Shown here: positions 31,262 through 40,243 of the stretch, in pieces | Layout of the letters: the number at the start of each line of letters is the position of its first letter | Numbering within the stretch: position 1 is the stretch's first letter | Source: an uncultured Paracoccaceae bacterium | GTDB taxonomy: Bacteria > Pseudomonadota > Alphaproteobacteria > Rhodobacterales > Rhodobacteraceae | DNA: 64,000 nt | Assembly: GCA_943787985.1 (NCBI GenBank) | Contig: CALSOO010000006.1 | Span: forward strand, 310,001 to 374,000 | Reading direction: 5' to 3' | Notes under the pieces: model-generated | What the model was told of the DNA's origin: nothing | What the model saw: only the letters and a program-made list of their open reading frames with translations | Database searches by the model: none | Position numbers and translations under genes: made by a program

Positions 31262-31846
31262 ATGAATCAAAATTTGCGTATTCTCGTTGTAGAAGCCGAC
31301 TCCGAAAGAGTGCGTGCGATTATCGACGCTTTGCAAGAGGCAGGCTGGTCGGACGTCAAGGCGCTGGCGCACATGTCGGCGCTTGACCGGACTGTCAAAG
31401 ATTTTGTGCCTGACATCGTCTTGATTGATCTTGCCAACCCTGACCGTGATACGCTTGAACATATTTCTTATGCGACAGAGACATCAAAACGCGCCGTCGC
31501 GCTGTTTGTGGATCAAACGGACGATGCGCTGACGCAAGCGGCGCTGAGGGCGGGGGTCAGTGCCTATGTGGTTGATGGTCTCAAGATGGAGAGGATCAAG
31601 TCGGTTCTGGAAACGGCAATCGCGCGTTTCAAGATCATGCGCCAGATGCAATCGGAACTGGATGCTGCCAAACAGGCACTTGAGGACCGCAAAACCATTG
31701 ACCGCGCCAAGGGGATTTTGATGCGTCAACGCGGGTTGTCCGAAGACGACGCCTATACCCTATTGCGCAAAACCGCGATGAGCCAGAACCGCAAAGTCAT
31801 TGATGTCGCCCACGCCCTTGTCACGGCCGCGGAGCTTTTGTCGTGA
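31262..31846 (+). CDS. nasT: NasT-type ANTAR antiterminator
   Basis: A 194-residue regulator with a receiver-like N-terminal domain (LRILVVEADSERV; the aspartate of VLIDLANPD is in the phospho-acceptor position). A helical linker follows, then a C-terminal ANTAR RNA-binding domain at about 134-190 (IDRAKGILMRQRGLSEDDAY). NasT proteins bind paired hexaloop hairpins in leader RNA and prevent termination. In the absence of nitrate they are held by NasS. The nasS start overlaps the stop (GTGA), and a matching target RNA lies downstream before nrtA. Confidence 0.93.
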   Translation: MNQNLRILVVEADSERVRAIIDALQEAGWSDVKALAHMSALDRTVKDFVPDIVLIDLANPDRDTLEHISYATETSKRAVALFVDQTDDALTQAALRAGVSAYVVDGLKMERIKSVLETAIARFKIMRQMQSELDAAKQALEDRKTIDRAKGILMRQRGLSEDDAYTLLRKTAMSQNRKVIDVAHALVTAAELLS

Positions 31847-32968
31847 GCAAAACTGTCCTGAATTGCGGGTATGTCCCTTTGGTGGACTGCGCCCCGTTGG
31901 TGATTGCCAAAGAACTTGGATTTGCAGCCGAAGAAGGGGTGGCGCTTAACCTTGTGCGCCAGCCGTCCTGGTCGGCCCTGCGCGATATGCTGGCCCTTGG
32001 GCATTTGGACGCCGCGCAAATGCTGTCCCCGATGCCTGTGGCGATGTCCATCGGGCTTGGCGGGTTGCCGGCGCGGGTCGATACCCTGATGGTTTTGTCG
32101 GTGAACGGCACGGTGTTTGGCGTTTCCAATGACGTGGCGGCAGACATCGGCCCTGTGCCCTTTGGCGATGCCAACGCGCTTTTGGCCGCACTGAGCGCAC
32201 GCAAGGGCAAGCCTCTGCGGATTGGTGTTCCGTTCCACTATTCCATGCATCGCCTGTTGTTGTCCTATTGGACATCGACGGCCCCCGACGTGCAGATTGA
32301 AGAAATCACAGTGCCACCGCCGCGTATGGCGGATGCTGTCGCAGAGGGGTTTGTCGATGCTTTCTGGGTTGGCGAGCCTTGGGGGAGCGTGGCGGTCGGG
32401 CAGGATGTGGCCCGGTTGATGATGACGGGTCGGGATGTTTGGCAGTTCGCCCCTGAAAAGGTGCTTGCTGCGCGCCATGACTGGGTCGAGGCAAATGCGG
32501 ATGCCGTGGGGCGCTTGATGCGCGCGGTCTTCAAGGCCTCTGCGTGGCTTGATGTTCAAAAGAACAAACCCTTGGCTGTGGAAATTCTGGCCCGCAGTGA
32601 ACACCTGAGCATGTCACCTGATCTTATCGATCCTGCCCTGTCAGGAGATATTATTGCGCAAGCTGAATACTGCCCCGCGGGCGATCGGCCGCTTTTTGCA
32701 GTTTCATCAACACGCGGCCACATTTCCCTGGCGCAGTCAGGCGGCATGGATCGCGAACCGACTTGGTGCGGATGCTGCAGGTACAGAGCAGGCCAAAACC
32801 TGTTTTCGATCCGACCTTTATCGTCGACACCTGTCCGAGATCGGGGCGGATATGCCCAGTGCGTCCGAAAAAGAAGAAGGGGCGCTGCGGCTTGAAACAG
32901 CCGTAGCCTCAACACGCGGACATATGATTCTCGCGCCGGATGCCTTTTTTAATGGCGAGAACCTTTGA
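31843..32968 (+). pseudogene. nasS: NasS-type cytoplasmic nitrate/nitrite sensor, one frame break
   Basis: A protein of about 375 residues homologous to the nitrate-binding protein NrtA but without a signal peptide, as expected for the soluble sensor NasS, which sequesters NasT when nitrate is absent. It begins with CGYVPLVDCAPLVIAKELGF and has the GVPFHYSMHRLLL and GEPWGSVAVGQ ligand-lobe segments. The frame breaks in a T5 run at 32693-32697. Removing one T joins it to a continuous C-terminus ending at 32968 (HMILAPDAFFNGENL). I read this as a sequence error. It is coupled to nasT by a four-base overlap. Confidence 0.88.
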
Positions 32969-33004
32969 TTTCTCCGCGAAATAATGCTGATTTTTTGGGC
33001 AGGC

Positions 33005-33040
33005 TCTGCATTGCGGCATAAAAACATGCTGCAATGCAGA
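33005..33040. promoter_or_regulatory. Large inverted repeat upstream of the nas leader
   Basis: Arms of 15 bases, TCTGCATTGCGGCAT and ATGCTGCAATGCAGA, pair with one mismatch around AAAAAC. It lies between nasS and the leader hairpins. There is no following T-run. It may be an operator near the nrtA promoter or an mRNA processing hairpin. It does not match the NtrC consensus spacing. Confidence 0.5.
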
Positions 33041-33086
33041 AATGTCATTGTGCCGGATGGCCACTGCAAAGACACCCTCGACGTAA

Positions 33087-33155
33087 CGGGCAACGATGCC
33101 CGATCTACTCCGCCAACCACTGCTGGTCGTGCGCCTACCAAGAGCAAAGCCGCTC
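33087..33155 (+). ncRNA. NasT (ANTAR) target leader: two hexaloop hairpins
   Basis: Hairpin 1 at 33087-33102 is CGGGC-AACGAT-GCCCG. Hairpin 2 at 33142-33155 is GAGC-AAAGCC-GCTC and may be extended outward by CCA/TGG pairing. Both loops are six bases with A at position 1 and G at position 4, the published ANTAR recognition rule. Hairpin 2 uses bases that otherwise form the left arm of the terminator at 33146-33204, so the two structures exclude each other. The linker of about 40 bases is longer than usual. Located directly before nrtA and downstream of nasTS. Confidence 0.82.
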
Positions 33156-33204
33156 GTATGGAACACGGACCTCCTCCCCCGTGAACCCTACGTGCGGCTT
33201 TTTT
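33146..33204 (+). terminator. Conditional terminator in the nas leader
   Basis: AAAGCCGCTCGTA (33146-33158) pairs with TACGTGCGGCTTT (33189-33201) with one mismatch. Inner CACGG/CCGTG pairing extends the stem, and six T's (33199-33204) follow. The left arm coincides with the loop and right arm of ANTAR hairpin 2, so NasT binding should block it and allow transcription into nrtA, 38 bases downstream. Confidence 0.85.
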
Positions 33205-33241
33205 GTTTTTCCCTTCGGGGCTTTGAAAAAGGACTTGAACG

Positions 33242-34608
33242 ATGAAAAAGACACTCGCGATACTGCTGGCCACGTCTAGCCTGCTGGTAACAACGGCGGC
33301 GGCCCAGTCTTTGGATCTTGAAAAAGAAGACCTGACACTTGGCTTTATCAAGCTGACGGACATGGCGCCCTTGGCGGTGGCTTACGAGCTGGGATATTTT
33401 GAAGACGAGGGTTTGTTCGTCACCCTTGAGGCGCAAGCGAACTGGAAGGTCCTGCTGGACGGGGTGATCAGTGGCGAATTGGACGGCGCGCATATGTTGG
33501 CGGGTCAGCCGCTGGCCGCCACCATCGGCTACGGCACCGAGGCCCATATCATCACGCCGTTTTCGATGGATTTGAACGGCAACGCCATCACGGTCTCCAA
33601 CGAAATCTGGGATGAAATGCGCCCCAATGTCCCCCTTATGGACGATGGCCGCCCCCAGCACCCGATCAGTGCCAGCGCCCTGGCCCCCGTTGTCGAAGGC
33701 TATCAAGACGCGGGGAACCGTTCAACATGGGCATGGTGTTCCCTGTCTCCACCCACAATTACGAAATCCGCTACTGGCTGGCCGCAGGCGGTCTGCAACC
33801 CGGTTTTTATAGCGAGCAGGATATCTCCGGTCAGATCGGCGCGGATGTATTGTTGTCCGTGACGCCGCCGCCGCAAATGCCTGCCACGATGGAAGCCGGC
33901 ACAATTTTTGGCTACGCGGTGGGCGAACCATGGAACCAACAGGCCGTGTTCAAAGGCATCGGTGTTCCGGTGATCACCGACGATGATATGTGGAACAACA
34001 ACCCGAAAAGGTGTTCGGCATCACTGCTGAATTTGCCGAAGAATATCCAAACACCACTGCGCCTTGACCAAGGCGTTGATCCGCGCCGCCATTTGGCTGG
34101 ATGAAACGACAACGCAAATCGTGGAGAAGCGGTCACCATGTTGTCACGTCCTGAATATGTGGGCGCAGATGCCGAAGTGATCGCCAATTCCATGACCGGG
34201 TTCTTTGAATTCGAAAAGGGCGACGTGCGCCCGCACCCGACTTTCAACGTCTTCTTTCGCTACAACGCGACCTACCCGTTCTATTCGGACGCGATTTGGT
34301 ATCTGACGCAGATGCGCCGCTGGGGTCAGATCGCGGACACAAAGCCTGATGCGTGGTATTTCGAGACCGCCGCCGACGTCTACCGCCCCGACATCTACCT
34401 CGAGGCGGCACGCCTGCTGGTTGATGACGGCATGGCCACGAAGGCTGATTTCCCGTGGGACAGTGATGGCTTCAAGGCACCGACACCCGCCAGCGATATC
34501 ATTGATGCCATCCCTTATGATGGCCGCGCGCCGAACGCCTACATCGACAGCCTGCCGATCGGCTTGAAGTCCGGACAGACCGTCGTTGATGGCGACATTC
34601 TGGACTAA
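33242..34608 (+). pseudogene. nrtA: Nitrate ABC transporter substrate-binding protein, four frame breaks
   Basis: A periplasmic nitrate/nitrite-binding protein with a signal peptide ([22 protein letters not shown]). Conserved segments include [34 protein letters not shown] and RYNATYPFYSDAIWYLTQM, which identify the NrtA/CmpA family. The total of about 455 residues is normal. The frame breaks near 33713 (G5 read as G4), 34010 (GG read as G), 34055 (CCC read as CC) and 34100 (A4 read as A3). All are one-base losses in runs and the protein is continuous when corrected. First gene after the NasT-controlled leader; ribosome site AAGGA. Confidence 0.88.
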
Positions 34609-34680
34609 TCCAAATCACCCACCTTGCGGGACCGCAGGGTGGGCCTTCTCCTTTTCGACAGCAGCAGTTGGACACCCGAT

Positions 34681-35755
34681 ATGACCGCGATTGACCCTAC
34701 AACACTCGACGATGAGGCCCGCCGCGCGCGCCGCTTTGCCCGTATCAATAAGGCCGACGCGTGGTTGCGCGTGCTTGGTCTGTCATGGTTGACGCCCGTT
34801 CTGAGAGCCGCCGCGGGGGACAATCCGCGTGCACAGGCGGGCGAAATCTGGCGCCTGCTTGGTGTGCCCCTGCTTGCGATTGCGGTTTTTGTGACGATGT
34901 GGGCGACGCTTGCGCCGACGCGTGCAAACATCGCTTGGGGCCGTGCCCGGGCCTGCTGCAGGTCTGGGAACAGGTCGGCGCGTTGCGTCAGGATGCAATC
35001 CGCGAAGGCGAACGCGGAAGTCGCGTTTTACGAACGCCAGGATGCGCGCAATGCCGAGCATATCGCCAATGGTGATACCGATCGCGTGCGTGACCGGATT
35101 TACACAGGCAAGCCCAATTACTACGACCAAATCTGGACCTCGATCAAAACCGTGTTTTTCGGCTTTCTGATCGCGTCCATTGTGGCCATCCCTCTGGGCA
35201 TCGCAGCGGGCTTGTCCGTCACCGCAAATGCCGCCCTGAACCCGCTTGATCCAGATCTTTCAAACCTGTCTCCCCTTGGCATGGCTGCCGATTGTCACAA
35301 TGATCGTTTCGGCCGTCTACACCACCAACGACGGGATGTTTTCCAAGTCGTTTCTGGTCTCGGCCATCACGGTCACGTTGTGTTCGCTTTGGCCCACGCT
35401 GATCAACACCGCACTTGGGGTCAGCAGCATCGACAAAGATCTGGTCAGCGTCAGCCGCGTTTTGAAAATGAACACCTACACCAAGATCACCAAACTGGTC
35501 CTGCCGTCCGCGCTGCCGCTGATCTTTACCGGATTGCGCCTGTCGCTGGGCGTGGGCTGGATGGTTTTGATTGCTGCTGAAATGCTGGCCCAAAACCCTG
35601 GCCTTGGCAAATTCGTCTGGGATGAATTCCAGAACGGATCCTCGCAATCGCTGGCCCGCATCATGGTGGCCGTGTTCACCATCGGCATCATCGGCTTCAT
35701 GTTGGACCGCGTTATGTATGCCCTGCAATCCATCGCTTCTGACCTTCTCGAATAG
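34681..35755 (+). pseudogene. nrtB: Nitrate ABC transporter permease, several frame breaks
   Basis: The inner-membrane channel of the nitrate importer, about 357 residues when corrected. Hydrophobic helices include LLAIAVFVTMWATL, FFGFLIASIVAIPLGIAAGL and [13 protein letters not shown]. The EAA loop, which contacts the ATPase, is near [17 protein letters not shown]. The cytoplasmic N-terminus with DEEARRARRF-like polarity is about 60 residues. Frame breaks occur near 34930, 34965, 35015 and in a cluster at 35248-35274 where two extra T's and one lost C can be deduced. As read it would be non-functional; I consider it intact. Confidence 0.85.
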
Positions 35756-35804
35756 TCGGTGACCCGCGCTCAAGCAGCGAAGCGATAGCGCAATAGGAAG
35801 AATC

Positions 35805-37466
35805 ATGAGTATTTTGCAAATCAAAGACGTTTCGAAAAGCTACGGCGAGATGCAGATTCTTAAGGGCATCAATCTTGATGTGGCGGAGGGTGAATTCGTT
35901 GTCATCCTTGGCTTTTCAGGCACGGGCAAGACCACGTTGATCAATCTGATGGCGGGGCTGGAACAGCCGACCAAAGGGTCTGTCACCTATCGCGGTACGC
36001 CGATCACCGAGCCGGGGCGCGAACGCGGGTGTCATTTTTCAAAGCTATTCGCTGATGCCGTGGCTGACGGTGCACGGCAACGTCGCTCTGGCTGTGGATA
36101 CGATGTTTCCCGAGTTGTCCAAAGCCGAACGCGCCGCAAAGGTCGATCACTACGTCGGCTATGGTCGGCCTGAGCCATGCGGCGACGCGCGCGCCCGGCC
36201 GAATTGTCAGGCGGGATGCGCCAACGCGTCAATGTGGCGCGCGCGCTGGCCATGGACCCGGAAATGTTGCTGCTGGACGAACCGCTGTCCGCGCTTGATG
36301 CGCTGACCCGCGCCAATCTTGCGGACGAAATCGAAGCCATCTGGGACAATGACAAAAAGACCTGTGTTTTGATTACCAATGACGTGGACGAGGCGATTAT
36401 TCTGGCGGACCGCATCATCGCTCTGAACCCGGACGGGACCTTGGGGGATGAATTCAAGGTCGATATTCCCCGCCCGCGCGACCGGATCGCGATGAACAAT
36501 GATGCCACGTTCAAAACCCTGCGTGCTCAAGTCACCACCTATCTGATGGATGTCGGGATCGCCGCGAAAGTAGAGGAAACCCGCACTCTGCCAAACGTCA
36601 CCCCGATCCACGGTGTGCCCGCTGCCGTCGCCAAGGCGCAGGACGGCGGCATCGAAGAGAGGTTCCTGAATTTCTCGCAACTCGATAAAGTATACCCCAC
36701 CCCCAAAGGCCCGCTGACGGTGGTGGAGAATTTCGATCTGAAAATCAACAAGGGCGAGTTTATTTCGCTTATCGGGCATTCGGGTTGCGGCAAGTCGACA
36801 GTGCTGACCATGGCCGCGGGCTTGAATCCGATTTCCAAAGGCGCGATCAAGCTGGATGGTTGGAACGTCGAAGGGGCTGACCCTGAACGCGCTGTGGTGT
36901 TTCAGTCCCCCAACCTGTTCCCGTGGCTGACAGCCAAGGAGAACGTCGCGATTGGCGTGGACAAGGTTTATCCGCGTGCATCACAGGCGGAACGTCAGGA
37001 CGTCGTTGAATACTACCTTGAACGGGTTGGCCTTGCGGACAGCATGGACAAAGGCGCCGCAAGCCTGTCCAACGGAATGAAGCAACGTGTCGGAATCGCG
37101 CGCGCCTTTGCGCTGTCCCCCAAGTTGCTGCTGCTGGATGAACCCTTTGGAATGCTCGACAGCTTGACCCGCTGGGAGCTTCAAGAGGTTCTGATGGAGG
37201 TCTGGTCGCGCACCAAGGTCACCGCCATTTGCGTCACCCATGATGTGGACGAAGCGATCTTGCTGGCCGACCGCGTTGTGATGATGACCAACGGGCCGCA
37301 GGCGACGATCGGCAAGATCACTGATGTGAAGCTGCCGCGCCCCCGCACCCGCAAGGCGCTGCTGGAGCATCCAGATTACTACGCCTACCGCCAAGAGGTT
37401 CTGGATTTCCTTGAGGAATATGAACACGGCGCGACACCTAAACCCAAGTCCATCGCAGCGGAGTAA
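35805..37466 (+). pseudogene. nrtC: Nitrate ABC transporter ATPase with two ABC domains, frame-broken in the first
   Basis: About 553 residues containing two complete ABC ATPase domains joined by a linker. Domain 1 has Walker A GFSGTGKTT, signature LSGGMRQR and Walker [12 protein letters not shown]. Domain 2 has Walker A GHSGCGKST, signature LSNGMKQR and Walker B LLLDEPFGMLD. It therefore combines in one chain the two ATPases encoded separately as nrtC and nrtD in cyanobacteria, without the NrtA-like regulatory tail of NrtC. Three extra bases (near 36028, 36164 and 36192) break domain 1. From 36177 to the stop the frame is open. It energises import of nitrate/nitrite through NrtB. Confidence 0.88.
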
Positions 37467-37471
37467 ACGGT

Positions 37472-39899
37472 ATGACACAGAAATTGATCGTCATCGGTGC
37501 AGGCATGGCCACAGGTCGAATGCTTGAAACGCTGGTCGAGGCAAAGGCGGATTACGACATCACGCTGATCAACGGCGAGGTGCGGGGCAATTACAACCGC
37601 ATCATGCTGTCGCCCGTCTTGTCCGGCGACAAGACATACGATGAAATCGTCACCCACGACGATGAATGGTACAAATTGAACAACATCAAAACGCCGGTTT
37701 GGCTGTTTTGTACAAAACATTGACCGCGCAAAACGGACGGTGACGACCGATACGGGCGAGGTTTTGGCTTACGATAGGTTGGTTTTTGGAACGGGGTCGA
37801 ACCCGTTCATGATCCCGCTTCCCGGGCATGATCTGACGGGCGTGATCGCCTACCGCGATCTGGAAGACACGCAACGCATGATGGACCTTGGGCCTGATCA
37901 CAAATGCGTCGTGATCGGCGGCGGGTTACTGGGCCTTGAGGCGGCGGCAGGCATGGCCGCGCGCGGGGTCGACGTCACGGTGGTGCACATCATGGGCCAT
38001 TTGATGGAACGCCAGCTGGACGAAGCGGCAGGATATCTGTTGCGCAAAGCATTGGTGGACAAGGGGATCACGGTGAAATGCACTGCGAACTCCAAAGAAA
38101 TTCTGGGCGAGACTGGCAAGGTCCGGGCGTTGTTGCTGGATGACGGCACCGAGTTGCCCTGCGATCTGTTGGTCATGGCCGTTGGCATCCGCCCCAACGT
38201 AAAACTCGCGCAGGACGCGGGGCTGGCAGTGGGCAAAGGCATCCATGTAGATGACCAGATGGTCACATCGGACGATGATGTCTTGGCCGTTGGGGAATGT
38301 GTGGAACATGACGGGGCGATCTTTGGCCTTGTCGCGCCGCTGTATGATCAAGCCAAGGTGGCTGCACAGACTTTAATGGGGCAGCAGGCCCAGTTCGTGC
38401 AAAAGGAATTGTCCACCAAGTTGAAAGTCACGGGGTGTGATCTGTTCAGTGCGGGGGATTTTGCGGACGCCGAAGGGCGCGAGGATATTGTGTTTCGCGA
38501 TCCCGCGCGTGGTGTCTATCGCCGTTTGGTCATTGAACAGAACGTGGTCAAAGGTGCTGTGATGTATGGCGACACTGCCGACAGCAACTGGTTCTTTGGC
38601 CTGATCCGCGACAAGACCGACATCGCGGACATGCGCGACACGTTGATTTTTGGACCGGCGTATCAAGGGGGGACCCCTCTGGACCCTTTAGCAGTTGTTG
38701 CAGCCTTACCGCGTGACGCGGAGATCTGTGGTTGCAACGGAATCTGCAAAGGACAAATCGAAGATGCGATCGCAGCGGGCGCCACTGATCTGGGCGCCGT
38801 GCGGTCAACCACCAAGGCCAGCGGATCTTGCGGGACGTGCACGGGACTGGTCGAACAGGTGTTGGCCGTCACGTTGGGCGACGATTTCGTCATGCCTGCG
38901 GCAGCGGTCATATGCGGGTGCACCGATATGACCCACGAGGACGTGCGGCGTATGATCAAATCGCAGCGACTGATGTCGATGCCCGCCGTCTGGCAGGAAT
39001 GCGGGTGGAAGACGTCGTGTGGCTGCCATGTGTGCCGCCCCGCGTTGAATTTCTATCTGCTGGCGGATTGGCCGCTGGAATACCAAGACGATCCACAGTC
39101 GCGTTTCATCAACGAACGCAAACACGCCAACATTCAAAAAGACGGCACGTTCAGCGTTGTGCCACGTATGTGGGGCGGCATCACCACGCCCGATGAGTTG
39201 CGCGCCATCGCGGATGCCGCCGACAAGTACATGGTGCCTACGGTCAAGGTGACAGGTGGCCAGCGCATCGATCTTCTGGGTGTGAAGAGTGAGGATTTAC
39301 CCGACATCTGGGCCGATTTGAACGCCGCTGGCATGGTGTCCGGGCATGCCTATTCCAAAGGTCTGCGCACGGTCAAAACCTGTGTTGGCACGGATCATTG
39401 CCGCTTTGGCACGCAGGATTCCACCGGTCTTGGGATCAAGTTGGAAAAGGAACTGTGGGGCTCGTGGACGCCGCATAAATTAAAGCTCGGCGTGTCCGGT
39501 TGTCCGCGCAACTGCGCCGAAGCGACCTGCAAGGATATCGGCGTGATTTGCGTCGACAGCGGCTATCAGATCAGCATTGGCGGGGCGGCGGGCATGGATG
39601 TGCGCGAAACCGAATTGGTGGTGCAGGTCGCCACCGAAGGTGAGGCGATTGATGTGATCAAGGCGGTGACCCAGCTTTATCGCGAGAACGCCAAATATCT
39701 GGACCGGATTTACAAATGGATGGGCAAGGTGGGCCTTGATTGGATCAAAGACCGTGTCGAGCTCGAAGGGCCGGCCCTGGTGGATCGGTTTGAATTGAGC
39801 CAATCGATTTATCGCAAAGACCCGTGGGCCGAGCATGTTCAGACCAAGGCAGAGCGGTATCAGCCCCTTGCCAACCTAACACTGGAGGCTGCGGAATGA
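37472..39899 (+). pseudogene. nirB: NADH-dependent assimilatory nitrite reductase large subunit, one frame break
   Basis: About 808 residues reducing nitrite to ammonium in the cytosol. An FAD/NAD(P)H oxidoreductase domain (VIGAGMATGRML; VIGGGLLGLEAAAGMA) is followed by two BFD-like [2Fe-2S] segments (CGCNGICKG...CGTC; CGCTDMTHED...CGCHVC). Next come the ferredoxin-like half-domain and the siroheme/[4Fe-4S] site (CVGTDHCRFGTQDS; GVSGCPRNCAEATC). One extra T in the T4 run near 37706 breaks the frame after residue 78; from 37740 the frame is open. It is coupled to nirD by an ATGA overlap. Siroheme would come from cysG at the end of the operon. Confidence 0.92.
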
Positions 39900-40243
39900 G
39901 TGACTGGATCGACATAGCACCGCTTGATGATGTGCCCCAACGCGGTGCGCGCATGATCAAAACCGCGCTTGGCTGTGTCGCTGTTTTTCGCACGGCCGAG
40001 GATGAGGTTTTCGCGCTGGACAATGCCTGTCCACACAAGGGGGGGCCGTTGGCCGAAGGGATCGTGCACGGAAAATCCGTCACTTGCCCGCTGCACAACT
40101 GGGTGATTTCGCTTGAAACAGGGGACGCACAGGGCGCGGATGAAGGCCGCGTGGCGACCTATCCTGCGCGGGTTGAAAGCGGGCGGATTTTGTTGGATCG
40201 CGCATTTTTGCGGCCGCAATCAAAAGATGGTGTTGCCGCATGA
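39896..40243 (+). CDS. nirD: Nitrite reductase small subunit (Rieske-type)
   Basis: A 115-residue Rieske [2Fe-2S] protein, the small subunit of NADH nitrite reductase. The cluster ligands are in CPHKGGPL and CPLHNWVI. Start ATG 39896 overlaps the nirB stop (ATGA) and removes a 24-residue upstream extension. The stop overlaps the nasA start in the same way, so nirB, nirD and nasA are translationally coupled. Confidence 0.95.
   Translation: MSDWIDIAPLDDVPQRGARMIKTALGCVAVFRTAEDEVFALDNACPHKGGPLAEGIVHGKSVTCPLHNWVISLETGDAQGADEGRVATYPARVESGRILLDRAFLRPQSKDGVAA

Noticed and set aside
32979-33015. Possible sigma-54 promoter (TGGGCAG ... TTGC) before the nas leader
   Set aside because: The GG and GC elements are separated by 9 or 13 bases instead of the required 10.
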